From JARRKC01 sp037388505 (GTDB lineage: Bacteria > Acidobacteriota > UBA6911 > RPQK01 > JAPXNP01), in NCBI GenBank assembly GCA_037388505.1, contig JARRKC010000019.1:1-64000 (forward strand): DNA of 64,000 nt, given 5' to 3'. Under the pieces are notes generated by a model. It had not been told where the DNA came from, did no database searches, and saw only the letters and a list, made by a program, of their open reading frames with translations. This document shows, piece after piece, positions 42,987-50,268 of this stretch; position 1 is the first letter of the stretch, and each line of letters starts with the position of its first letter. The position numbers and the translations under genes were made by a program.

Positions 42987-44142
42987 CGGGTTCCCTGACC
43001 CCCGCCGCTTCGCTCATTTGCGCGGCAATATCCGGAACGACCCGTAGAGTGTACGCGATCTCTTCGGCTCGCGTAAATCGACCCAGGCTGAACCGGATGG
43101 CCCCCTGAACCCGCTCTTCCGGCAAGCCCATTGCGACCAGCACATGGGAGGGAGAAACGGAGCCCGAGGCACAGGCAGCACCGGTGGAGACGGAGATGCC
43201 CTGAAAGTCCATCGAAACCAACAAGGACTCTCCCTGAAGACCGCAGAAACTGATGTTGCAGACGTGCGGAAGCCGGTTCCCGCGGGACCCGTTGAGAACG
43301 GTTCGAGGCACCCGTTCGAGGAGGCCGGTCTCGAGGCGATCTCTGAGAGCTCGAATGTCCGAATCCATGAACGCCAGTTTCCGGCCCGCGATCTGACAAG
43401 CCTTTCCGAAACCAACGATTCCGGGCACATTCTCGGTTCCGCCGCGACGATTTCGTTCGTGCCCTCCGCCGAGGAGAAACGGGCTCCAGGGGGTTCCGCT
43501 GCGCAAGAACAGAGCGCCGACCCCCTTGGGGCCGTGCAGCTTATGCGCGGCCGTCGAGACAAGGTCGACGCCCAGGTCGTCGACATCGACCGGGATCTTA
43601 CCCACAGCCTGGACCGCATCGCTGTGGAGCAGGACCCCACGAGCCTTAAGCTGTTCGGCGGCAGCCCGTAGTGGTTGGAGGACTCCGGTCTCGTTGTTCG
43701 CGTACATGATGGACGCCAATATGGTGTCTTCGCGCACCGAGGATTCCAGCTCCTCCAGCGAGATCGCCCCGGATTCGTCGACGCCCAGATAGGTCACATC
43801 GAAGCCCTCCTGCTCCAGGGCCTCGCACGTCCGCAAGACGGCGTGGTGTTCGATGCGGGTCGTGATGATGTGTCGGCCGCGTTCCTTGAGCGCTCGCGCT
43901 ACGCCTGCGACGGCTGCATTGTCGGCTTCGGTGCCTCCACAGGTAAAGACGATGTCCCGAGGCTCGGCGCCAATGAGGGCGGCCACCTCCTCCCGGGCCG
44001 TCTCGACAGCGGCGCGCGCCCTCTGACCGACGCTGTGAACCGATGAAGCGTTCCCAAAGTCGTCCTGAAGAAATGGCATCATAGCTTCCAGAACTGCCGG
44101 ATCCACGGGCGTCGTAGCATTATTGTCGAGATAGACCTTCAT
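42976..44142 (-). CDS. iscS: Cysteine desulfurase (NifS/IscS family)
   Basis: A 388-residue PLP enzyme delivering sulfur from cysteine. Family start MKVYLDNNATTPVDP, FTCGGTEADN, EHHAV, and HSDAVQAVGK are present. The PLP Lys201 is in AAHKLHGPKG and the catalytic Cys324 in STGAACASGS, in a class I-type loop. It is the first gene of a pair with the IscU-like gene. A minus-strand TATGAT (44152-44157) lies 9 nt before the ATG with no Shine-Dalgarno, suggesting a near-leaderless transcript. The nifS label would serve as well; no nif genes are around. Confidence 0.93.
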   Translation of the reverse strand: MKVYLDNNATTPVDPAVLEAMMPFLQDDFGNASSVHSVGQRARAAVETAREEVAALIGAEPRDIVFTCGGTEADNAAVAGVARALKERGRHIITTRIEHHAVLRTCEALEQEGFDVTYLGVDESGAISLEELESSVREDTILASIMYANNETGVLQPLRAAAEQLKARGVLLHSDAVQAVGKIPVDVDDLGVDLVSTAAHKLHGPKGVGALFLRSGTPWSPFLLGGGHERNRRGGTENVPGIVGFGKACQIAGRKLAFMDSDIRALRDRLETGLLERVPRTVLNGSRGNRLPHVCNISFCGLQGESLLVSMDFQGISVSTGAACASGSVSPSHVLVAMGLPEERVQGAIRFSLGRFTRAEEIAYTLRVVPDIAAQMSEAAGVREPDVQ

Positions 44143-44169
44143 GATCCGGCCATCATACCACCGTTTCCC

Positions 44170-44198
44170 TTGACAGGCGGGGTTACCGATCTTACATA
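44170..44198 (+). promoter_or_regulatory. Distal promoter P1 upstream of hsp20
   Basis: TTGACA (44170-44175), a 17-bp spacer and TACATA (44193-44198). The block from CCTTGACA to CGATCTTACATA is nearly repeated 95 bp downstream as P2. It faces the small heat shock gene. Confidence 0.65.
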
Positions 44199-44264
44199 CA
44201 AGCCGTGCCCAGACTGAATATGCACGCGGCTAAGCCATTGTTAAAACATGCCTTAGGTCTTTCC

Positions 44265-44293
44265 TTGACAAGGCGATGTTGCGATCTTACATA
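44265..44293 (+). promoter_or_regulatory. Proximal promoter P2 upstream of hsp20
   Basis: TTGACA (44265-44270), a 17-bp spacer and TACATA (44288-44293). It shares the spacer end CGATCT with P1. The predicted start is about 83 nt before the hsp20 ATG. The -10 deviates from TATAAT the same way in both copies, which suggests a specific sigma factor or a shared regulator. Confidence 0.65.
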
Positions 44294-44382
44294 AATAGAG
44301 TTGGGCGTCGAGTGGGAAGGCGCTTCGAAGCTTTGATGGACGTTGGAGCTTGATAAGGATTGAAATATAGGAGGAATCAGAA

Positions 44383-44820
44383 ATGTTGAATCTACTGCCG
44401 GTCAGAAGAAGTCGTTTTCTGCCTGATACTATCAATAGTGCCTTTAATGATCCTTTCTTCCGCTTTCTGGAAGATCTTCCGTCGGAAGGGCGCGAGTGGA
44501 ACCCCGCGGTCGAAGTGGTCGAGAACGATAAGGAGTTCCGGTTCACCCTGGAGGTCCCCGGACTCGAACAAAAGGACATCTCGATCGAGTTTGATAACGG
44601 AGTTCTGAGTTTCACCGGAGAGAAGAGCTCTGAAGAGCATCAGGATGGCGAACGCATCAGGTCGGAGCGTTGGTACGGGAAGTTCACCCGTAGTTTCACG
44701 CTGCCGAAGTCGGCGGATCCCGAGAAGATCTCCGCGAACCTGAAGAACGGAGTATTGGTGGTCGCGGTTCAGAAACGGGAAGAAGCCAAGCCTCGCAAGG
44801 TTGAGGTACGCATCTCCTAA
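44383..44820 (+). CDS. hsp20: Small heat shock protein Hsp20
   Basis: A 145-residue alpha-crystallin-type chaperone. The N-terminal arm has FNDPFFRFLEDL. The crystallin domain (about 43-135) runs from WNPAVEVVENDKEFRFTLEV through VPGLEQKDISIEFDNGVLSF to SFTLPKSADPEKISANLKNG. The GVLVVAVQK strand is typical. A short C-terminal tail (KPRKVEVRIS) carries an I/V-x-I/V motif for oligomer contacts. ATAGGAGGAA is a strong ribosome site, two matching promoters lie upstream, and an intrinsic terminator follows, making a self-contained stress gene. Confidence 0.94.
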   Translation: MLNLLPVRRSRFLPDTINSAFNDPFFRFLEDLPSEGREWNPAVEVVENDKEFRFTLEVPGLEQKDISIEFDNGVLSFTGEKSSEEHQDGERIRSERWYGKFTRSFTLPKSADPEKISANLKNGVLVVAVQKREEAKPRKVEVRIS

Positions 44821-44861
44821 CTCGTGGTGCTGCCCGACGGGGCGGCTTTTCATATAGATCT

Positions 44862-44893
44862 AAAAGGGCGACCCGGACGGGTCGCCCTTTTTT
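44862..44893 (+). terminator. Intrinsic terminator after hsp20
   Basis: AAAAGGGCGACCC and GGGTCGCCCTTTT pair over 13 bp around a GGAC loop, followed by further T residues (44890-44893). It ends the hsp20 transcript. The A-tract before the stem would also give a T-run on the other strand, so it may stop the convergent ridA transcript as well. Confidence 0.9.
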
Positions 44894-45062
44894 CGTGGAA
44901 CGGATTACCGGCTCGTCCGGAGTAATCCAGGCTGCCCGCCTGCTGCGTCGAGCGGGCTGCCGGCCCGACCCACCAGGTAAGATGCCTGTATCACTCTCGA
45001 AACCCGGAAGAGACGGGCCGGAACTGTGCACTCGGGGCAGCGGGACAAGCTGGAAGCTTATC

Positions 45063-45440
45063 CTACTCGAGGGCGATGGCCTCGATCTCCACGTCGATGC
45101 CGAGCGGAAGGTCAGCGGCCTGAATCGTGGATCGTGCCGGAGGCACTGATCCGAAGTAGCCTCCATACACCTCGTTGACCTTCTTGAAATCGCTCATGCG
45201 TCGCACGAAGATCGTGGTTTTGACGATCTTGTCCAACGAAGAGCCGGCGGCCTCCAGCAGCAGCTTCAGGTTTTGGAGCGTACGGTGGACCTGATCTTCG
45301 ATGGGACCTCGCAGGATCTCCCCGGTGCTCAGCTCCATCGGTCCCTGCCCGGAGACGAAGATGAAACCGTTGGCACGAATGGCAGGAGAGTAGGGGCCGA
45401 CCGGCTTGGGTCCGTTCTTTGGGAATATCTGCTCTTTCAT
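45063..45440 (-). CDS. ridA: RidA-family enamine/imine deaminase
   Basis: A 125-residue RidA/YjgF protein that hydrolyses reactive 2-aminoacrylate-type intermediates from PLP enzymes. Conserved blocks: GPKPVGPYSPAIRANGFIFV, SGQGP, QVHRTLQNLKLLLEAAG, VKTTIFVRRMSDF, and the active-site stretch PPARSTIQAADLPLG whose Arg binds the carboxylate, ending DVEIEAIALE. A GGAGGGAG ribosome site lies before the ATG. It diverges from the KDPG aldolase gene over about 85 bp. Confidence 0.94.
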   Translation of the reverse strand: MKEQIFPKNGPKPVGPYSPAIRANGFIFVSGQGPMELSTGEILRGPIEDQVHRTLQNLKLLLEAAGSSLDKIVKTTIFVRRMSDFKKVNEVYGGYFGSVPPARSTIQAADLPLGIDVEIEAIALE

Positions 45441-45524
45441 TTGCTCCCTCCTTCACGTAACCTGACCTCGGGTATCGGCCGCCACGTTCGAGCTTCTCCG
45501 GCCGACTCATCCCTGAATCCGATT

Positions 45525-46181
45525 ATGAACGACGCAATCATAGATCAGTTCGGTGAACTGGGTGTGGTCCCGGTGATCGTCATCGAGGATCCGGAAGACG
45601 CGGTCCCGCTTGCGGAAGCGCTCATGCGCGCAGGGCTTCCGGCACTCGAAGTGACTTTCCGTACGGCGGTGGCCGCTGAAGCTCTGGAGAGGATCAAGCG
45701 CCGCTTCCCGGACCTCTTTCTGGGAGCCGGTACGGTTCTCACGGCGGAGCAGGTGCGAAAGGCCAGGGACAGTGGAGCAAGCTTCGTCATTTCGCCGGGG
45801 CTCGATGCCAGGCTCGTCGAGTTCTGTCTCGAACAGGGGTTGACTCCTTTTCCCGGGGTCTGCTCTCCGAGCGAGATCCAGGCCGCTCTTGGACTCGGGT
45901 TGAACGTCCTCAAGTTCTTTCCTTCGGAGGCGATGGGTGGTCTCGAGTACCTGAGGGCCGTCTCGGGTCCCTTCCCGATGGTTCGATTCATCCCGACCGG
46001 GGGGATCAACACCCGGAACCTCGCAGATTACTTGTCCTTCGATCGTGTTCTGGCCTGCGCCGGGACCTGGATCGCCCGCCGCCAATGGTTGAGCCAGAAG
46101 CGGTTCGACCTGATCGAAAAGGAGGCCGCCGAAGCGGTAAGGATCGTTGGCACTGTCCGGCAGGGGGGAAACCGTGCCTAG
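45525..46181 (+). CDS. eda: KDPG/KHG aldolase
   Basis: A 218-residue class I aldolase splitting 2-keto-3-deoxy-6-phosphogluconate into pyruvate and glyceraldehyde-3-phosphate (Entner-Doudoroff and uronate pathways). Glu42 in LEVTFRT, GAGTVLTAEQ, ISPGLDARLVE and the Schiff-base Lys130 in VLKFFPSEAMGG are in place, followed by FIPTGGIN. The ATG at 45525 fits the family N-terminus; the frame is open 84 codons upstream but that part is antisense to ridA. It overlaps kdgK by 8 bp. Confidence 0.92.
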   Translation: MNDAIIDQFGELGVVPVIVIEDPEDAVPLAEALMRAGLPALEVTFRTAVAAEALERIKRRFPDLFLGAGTVLTAEQVRKARDSGASFVISPGLDARLVEFCLEQGLTPFPGVCSPSEIQAALGLGLNVLKFFPSEAMGGLEYLRAVSGPFPMVRFIPTGGINTRNLADYLSFDRVLACAGTWIARRQWLSQKRFDLIEKEAAEAVRIVGTVRQGGNRA

Positions 46182-47205
46182 GATCGTGACTTTTGGAGAG
46201 ATCATGCTTCGGCTCAAGTCACCGGGGCATGAGCGACTCTTGCAGAGCCCGGCGCTGGAAGCGACCTTCGGCGGCGGTGAATCGAACGTGGCCCAGTCGC
46301 TGGCGTATCTGGGGATGGAGGTGGATTTCGTGACGGCACTCCCGGAGAACGCCATTGGCGATGGCTGCCTCGCCGAACTGCGCCGGTCGGGAGTCGGGAC
46401 GAACCATATCATCCGCCGCAAGGGGCGGATGGGGATCTACTTCCTCGAGGCTGGCGCCAATCAGCGCTCGTCCACGGTTCTCTATGATCGTTCCGGCTCC
46501 GCGATGGCCGAGTCGTCTCCGGACGAGTTCGACTGGAATCGAATCTTCGATGGCGCGGACTGGTTCCACTTCACCGGCATCACTCCGGCCATCAGCGCCA
46601 CTGCGGCTGAATCGTGCCGCCGCGCGCTCGACGTTGCTCGTCGAAAGCAGCTCACCGTATCCTGCGACTACAACTACCGCAAGAAGCTCTGGAAATACGG
46701 GAAGAACGCGCCCGAAGTAATGCGGCAACTCGCCTCCCTCGTCGACGTTGGCGTCGCCAACGAAGAGGACTGCCAGAAGTCGCTGGGCGTTCAGTTCGAC
46801 GCCGACGTGGAAGAAGGGCGGCTCGAGACCGAGCGATACGAACTCCTGGCTCAGGAGGTCATGCGCCAGTTCCCTAATCTGCGGACACAAGCGATCACCT
46901 TGAGGGAGAGCCGGAGCGCGGACCACAACGACTGGTCTGCGGTCATACGATCGAAGGATGGCTTCTGGAAGAGCCGCAAGTATGCCATCACCGACATCGT
47001 CGACCGGGTGGGTGGAGGAGATTCCTTCGCCGCGGGCCTGATCTACGGTCTATTGAACTTCGACAACGATCACCAGCGGGCTCTCGAATTTGCCGTTGCC
47101 GCTTCCTGTCTGAAGCACTCCATTCCGGGTGACGTCAACAGGGTCACCGTCGCCGAGGTGGAAGCCCTCATAGCCGGCTCGGGCAGCGGCCGCGTCCGCC
47201 GCTGA
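46174..47205 (+). CDS. kdgK: 2-keto-3-deoxygluconate kinase (PfkB family)
   Basis: A 343-residue sugar kinase making KDPG for the aldolase encoded just upstream. PfkB features: VTFGEIMLRLKSPGHERLLQ at the N-terminus, FGGGESNVAQSLAYLG, FHFTGITPAI, CDYNYRKKLW and the ATP/anion-hole signature RVGGGDSFAAGLIYG with the catalytic Asp. The GTG at 46174 has GGGGGG 6 nt upstream and overlaps the eda stop, giving a coupled pair. Together they feed 2-keto-3-deoxygluconate from pectin, alginate or uronates into central metabolism. Confidence 0.92.
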   Translation: MPRIVTFGEIMLRLKSPGHERLLQSPALEATFGGGESNVAQSLAYLGMEVDFVTALPENAIGDGCLAELRRSGVGTNHIIRRKGRMGIYFLEAGANQRSSTVLYDRSGSAMAESSPDEFDWNRIFDGADWFHFTGITPAISATAAESCRRALDVARRKQLTVSCDYNYRKKLWKYGKNAPEVMRQLASLVDVGVANEEDCQKSLGVQFDADVEEGRLETERYELLAQEVMRQFPNLRTQAITLRESRSADHNDWSAVIRSKDGFWKSRKYAITDIVDRVGGGDSFAAGLIYGLLNFDNDHQRALEFAVAASCLKHSIPGDVNRVTVAEVEALIAGSGSGRVRR

Positions 47206-47332
47206 GTAGGACATGCTTCCAGCTCTCGGACTGCTGAGGTCGCCTCCTGGCCGCTGGTTTGACCGCGAGAACGGGAGAACCGGAGGACGGGAGAACGGGA
47301 AGCTGGAAGGGCGAATCTGGGCGCTGGGAGTA

Positions 47333-47354
47333 AGATAAGCATCCTTGCTTGTCC
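47333..47354. repeat. GACAAGC-type hairpin, copy near 47.3 kb
   Basis: AGATAAGCA, loop TCCT, TGCTTGTCC. With the upstream GGGAGTA it is almost identical to the copy at 23681-23702. Confidence 0.6.
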
Positions 47355-47698
47355 TGGTCTGAGACCTTACCTCACGAGAGTTGTTCTCGCTGAGCTCCCA
47401 AGGTCAGTGGAGGACGGGAGAACCGGAGAGTGGGAGGACGGGGGTAGGATACTCCCCGCTTCTCCCCCTGCCCCTCCAATCCAGCCCCTGACTCTTCGAG
47501 AGTTCCGGAGCCCGATTCCGGTGTTTCCCCGAGCGGCCACCTATGCCTCCACTCCGTCCACCCCTTCCACTGTGTGCATGTCGTCCAGACAGTCCACACT
47601 CCGGTCGCACCCGTCAGCCCCCGTCCTCCCGTCCTCCCGTCATTGACAGAGGTTGGGAGTTCCTGCTGGACCACGCTCGGGGAGTTGCGGCCTGGGCC

Positions 47699-47722
47699 AG
47701 GACAAGCAGGGATGCTTGTCCT
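47699..47722. repeat. GACAAGC-type hairpin, copy near 47.7 kb
   Basis: AGGACAAGCA and TGCTTGTCCT form a perfect 10-bp stem around GGGA. It is the best-preserved copy of this dispersed hairpin family. Confidence 0.65.
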
Positions 47723-47763
47723 GCCCCTCCAGGTAACGCTCATATAAGATCGTAACGTGCGTT

Positions 47764-47807
47764 TTTATGATTTACATCGATCATAAACTTCGCTATGATC
47801 TTCCGCG
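47764..47807 (+). promoter_or_regulatory. Leaderless promoter and palindromic operator of the DeoR gene
   Basis: TTTACA (47771-47776), a 17-bp spacer and TATGAT (47794-47799) are followed by 8 nt and the ATG at 47808, with no Shine-Dalgarno. A perfect inverted repeat TTTATGAT-N8-ATCATAAA (47764-47787) covers the -35. A further ATGATC half-site overlaps the -10. This fits an operator for the DeoR protein, giving autoregulation and control of the BMC operon. Confidence 0.65.
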
Positions 47808-48581
47808 ATGAAGTCGTCCTGGGCGGAGGTCAGGGAGCGCCGCGATCGACTGGCGGCCGTTCTGGTGCAGGAGGGTTACCTTTCGGTGGCCGAACTCGCC
47901 GCTCGCTTTACGGTTTCCGAAGCGACCGTACGCCGGGATCTGAGCGCACTCGAGAAGGACAAACGCATTACGCGTACCCATGGCGGGGCACTTTCGGAGT
48001 TCGACGCACTGTTCGTGCCCTTTCAGCAGCGCAACATGCAAAACCGCGAGGCGAAGCAGAGAATCGCTCGCTCTGCGCTGCAGCTGCTCCAGGATGGACA
48101 GGTCCTGTTTCTGGACGCAGGCTCGACGGTCTTCGCCGTCGCCGAAGCGATCGTCGAGTCCAGTCTGGCCTTGCAGGTCGTGACCAACAGCCTGCCGGTG
48201 GCGGAGGTTCTGACGTCGAGTCCCACCGTCGAGACGCACCTGTTGGGCGGTTGCCTGTTGCCTCATCAGCTGATCGTCGTCGGGTCCGGGGTCACGCTCA
48301 GTCTGAGCGCGTGGCACTTCGATCTGTCCCTGTTCAGTGCTGAGGGCATGAGCGAGCAGGGGCTCTGGAATTCTCAGGACGATATCACCGGGTTTCAACG
48401 TCATGTTCATGGCCGCAGCGAAACCTGCGCGTTTTGTCTGGACGTGTCCAAACTCGGCCGAGTCGCGCCGAGTTTTCTGTTGCCCTGGTCGCTGATCGAC
48501 AGGGTCGTTTCAGATGCTCTCCCGGATCAGATCACTTCACTCGGTCAAGAAGCCATGGGAGTCGAGTGGCTCGCTGCCTGA
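47808..48581 (+). CDS. DeoR-family transcriptional regulator of the BMC locus
   Basis: A 257-residue regulator. The N-terminal winged HTH (about 8-62) has ERRDRLAAVLVQEGYLSVAE and VSEATVRRDLSALEKD, the family's recognition helix, followed by THGGAL. The C-terminal sugar-phosphate sensing domain (about 75-255) has LFLDAGSTVFAVAEAI and VVTNSLPVAEVL and, less typically, CAFCLDVSKLGRVAPSFLLP where the family often has a DSSKFG box. DeoR proteins of fucose/rhamnose loci release DNA on binding a phosphorylated sugar. It sits 24 bp before the first shell gene and has its own palindromic operator. Confidence 0.88.
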   Translation: MKSSWAEVRERRDRLAAVLVQEGYLSVAELAARFTVSEATVRRDLSALEKDKRITRTHGGALSEFDALFVPFQQRNMQNREAKQRIARSALQLLQDGQVLFLDAGSTVFAVAEAIVESSLALQVVTNSLPVAEVLTSSPTVETHLLGGCLLPHQLIVVGSGVTLSLSAWHFDLSLFSAEGMSEQGLWNSQDDITGFQRHVHGRSETCAFCLDVSKLGRVAPSFLLPWSLIDRVVSDALPDQITSLGQEAMGVEWLAA

Positions 48582-48605
48582 GCCGGGGAGGGAGTCGGAG
48601 TCGAA

Positions 48606-48932
48606 ATGGAACTGGCAAGAATCGAGGGTTCGGTCGTCTCCACCGTCAAGGTGGATCGCCTGCGCGGACACAAACTGATGCTCGTCGGGCTCCTGAAGCC
48701 TGATATGAGCCCGTCGGGGACTTTTCTCGTGGCCGTCGATACGGTCGGAGCCGGGGTCGGTGAGGTCGTCCTGGTCGTCCGCGGCAGCTCGGCGCGCCAG
48801 ACCGACAAGACAGCTACCGTCCCGACCGACACCACCATCGTCGGCATCGTTGATGGCGTCGTCTTCGAGGGAAAGATGGTCTATGAAAAGAATGCCGTAG
48901 GAGAGTCCGCAAGTGTATCTGGGGCGGATTGA
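48606..48932 (+). CDS. BMC pentamer shell protein (BMC-P) 1
   Basis: A 108-residue EutN/CcmL-type vertex protein that caps the corners of a microcompartment. The fold is seen in LARIEGSVVSTVKVDRLRGH, LMLVGLLKP, FLVAVDTVGAGVGEVVLVV and TIVGIVDGVV. A C-terminal extension of about 20 residues (MVYEKNAVGESASVSGAD) is encoded by sequence overlapping the start of BMC-P2. GGAG lies 6 nt before the ATG. First structural gene of the locus. Confidence 0.93.
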   Translation: MELARIEGSVVSTVKVDRLRGHKLMLVGLLKPDMSPSGTFLVAVDTVGAGVGEVVLVVRGSSARQTDKTATVPTDTTIVGIVDGVVFEGKMVYEKNAVGESASVSGAD

Positions 48933-49191
48933 AGGGAAGGTCTGGGCCACCATCAAGGATGACCGCCTGAAGGCGGTGCATCTTTGCCTGATGCAGCCGA
49001 TCGACGAGCGTCTCGAGGAAAGCGGGCCCGTCGTCGTGGCCGTGGATACCATCGGTGTCTCCGAAGGCGACCTGGTCTTCTGGGTGGATAGCACCGAGGC
49101 TGGCTTCGTCAAGCCGGATCAGGGGATACCGACGGAAGTGAGCATTGTGGGACTGGTGGATCGGCTGGATGTGGAAGATCCGGCCAACTGA
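48913..49191 (+). CDS. BMC pentamer shell protein (BMC-P) 2
   Basis: A 92-residue EutN/CcmL-type vertex protein. YLGRIEGKVWATIKDDRLKA, VVVAVDTIGVSEGDLVFWV and VSIVGLVDRLDV show the fold. It starts with GTG at 48913, preceded by TAGGAGAG, and overlaps the end of BMC-P1 by 20 bp. Having three different pentamers is usual for PVC-type and related metabolosomes; which one occupies the vertices cannot be told. Confidence 0.92.
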   Translation: MYLGRIEGKVWATIKDDRLKAVHLCLMQPIDERLEESGPVVVAVDTIGVSEGDLVFWVDSTEAGFVKPDQGIPTEVSIVGLVDRLDVEDPAN

Positions 49192-49200
49192 AGGAGAACG

Positions 49201-49470
49201 ATGTACCTCGGGAAAGTCGTCGGCCGGGTGGTGTCCACTGCCAAGCACCCCGTCTACGCGAATCAGAAACTCATGATCGTGCGGCTCACCACGCCACAGG
49301 GAGAACCGACCGGGAGATCGATGCTGGCCATCGACTCGGTCGAGTCCGGAGTCGGAGACTGGGTTCTGGTCGCGTCTGACGGCCTCGGTGTTGCGGACCT
49401 TCTTGGATTCGAGGGGCTCGTGCCGATTCGCGAAATCATTGTCGGAATCATCGATCGGGTGGATCTATGA
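49201..49470 (+). CDS. BMC pentamer shell protein (BMC-P) 3
   Basis: An 89-residue EutN/CcmL-type protein: YLGKVVGRVVSTAKHPVYAN, LMIVRLTTPQGE, MLAIDSVESGVGDWVLVA and EIIVGIIDRVDL. It is the most canonical of the three. GGAGAACG precedes the ATG, and its stop overlaps the next gene in an ATGA. Confidence 0.93.
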   Translation: MYLGKVVGRVVSTAKHPVYANQKLMIVRLTTPQGEPTGRSMLAIDSVESGVGDWVLVASDGLGVADLLGFEGLVPIREIIVGIIDRVDL

Positions 49471-50228
49471 CGCGGGAAGAGATGGAAGAACTGGTTCGCA
49501 CCGTTACGTTGGAGGTCGTCAAGGAACTGAAGCGGCACGGCGGACCTCAGGCGACTGACTCGACCGGGTCGACCTGCGAATGCAGTTGTGGAGGCGAAGG
49601 TTGCGGTTCGGGAGACCGAGTGGCGAACTCTGCAACCGTCTCTCCGAATCATTTCCGGGGTCGCGTGCTCACCGAAGCGAGCCTCCAATCCGCCTCAACC
49701 AATGGGAAAGGGGTCCTGCTGCTGAGACCCGGAACCCTCGTTACGCCCCTGGCTCGGGATCTCGCCGCAGAGCTGAGAGTGGAGTTGAAGTTCGAGTCGG
49801 AGCAAAGCCCTGAGGGCGCCGCGTCATCGGACGTCCCGCCGATTCGGTGTCCGACCAATACCGTCGCTTTTCTCTCCGCCCGAGGTTCGCTGACCCACGA
49901 ACGGATCGTTGCCGCCGCGGCCGACAAAGCGGGCTTCGAGGTTCAGTCTTGTGCGGCGGGGGATCGCAACAGCGGTACGACGCCCGCGCTCTCCTGTGCC
50001 CGTCTCGTCTCCGCGGGCAAGTGCTGTCGGGGCGTCATCATCAGCGATGAGATCTACACCGTGCTCCGTCAGGCCAATCGTTTGAACGGAGTCAAAGCTC
50101 AAGTCTGCCGCGACGTCGAAAAAGCCCGGGAATGCCGGCGATCGGAGACCAACCTTCTGCTGCTCAGTGACGGGCAATTGGGCTTGAAAATGCTGGAACG
50201 GATTCTGGAAGTATGGCTGGGTCGCTGA
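49467..50228 (+). CDS. BMC-associated RpiB-like protein with encapsulation helix and Cys cluster
   Basis: A 253-residue protein in three parts. Residues 3-24 (REEMEELVRTVTLEVVKELK) form an amphipathic helix like the encapsulation peptides of core enzymes. Then comes CECSCGGEGC (Cys37, 39, 41, 46). Residues 65-110 (LLLRPGTLVTPLARD) match a small domain common in BMC core proteins. Residues 133-253 (RGVIISDEIYTVLRQANRLN, VKAQVCRDVEKAR, ERILEVWL) align in pattern with the RpiB/LacAB sugar-phosphate isomerase fold, but the RpiB catalytic Cys region is not clearly kept. It may be an isomerase, a sensor or a scaffold. ATGA overlap with BMC-P3. Confidence 0.7.
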   Translation: MTREEMEELVRTVTLEVVKELKRHGGPQATDSTGSTCECSCGGEGCGSGDRVANSATVSPNHFRGRVLTEASLQSASTNGKGVLLLRPGTLVTPLARDLAAELRVELKFESEQSPEGAASSDVPPIRCPTNTVAFLSARGSLTHERIVAAAADKAGFEVQSCAAGDRNSGTTPALSCARLVSAGKCCRGVIISDEIYTVLRQANRLNGVKAQVCRDVEKARECRRSETNLLLLSDGQLGLKMLERILEVWLGR

Positions 50229-50268
50229 CGGGCGAGATCAGAGGCAGGCAGCCAAAGGTAGAGACCGA

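Larger units (their letters stand above)
47206..47763. other. Intergenic repeat-filled region
   Basis: About 560 bp upstream of the DeoR gene. Octamer tracts lie at 47267-47300, 47407-47441 and 47623-47641. GACAAGC-type hairpins lie at 47333-47354 and 47699-47722, and GGAGAACGGG words between them. A GGGTAGGATACTCCCC hairpin (about 47442-47458) is also present. No gene is supported. Confidence 0.6.
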
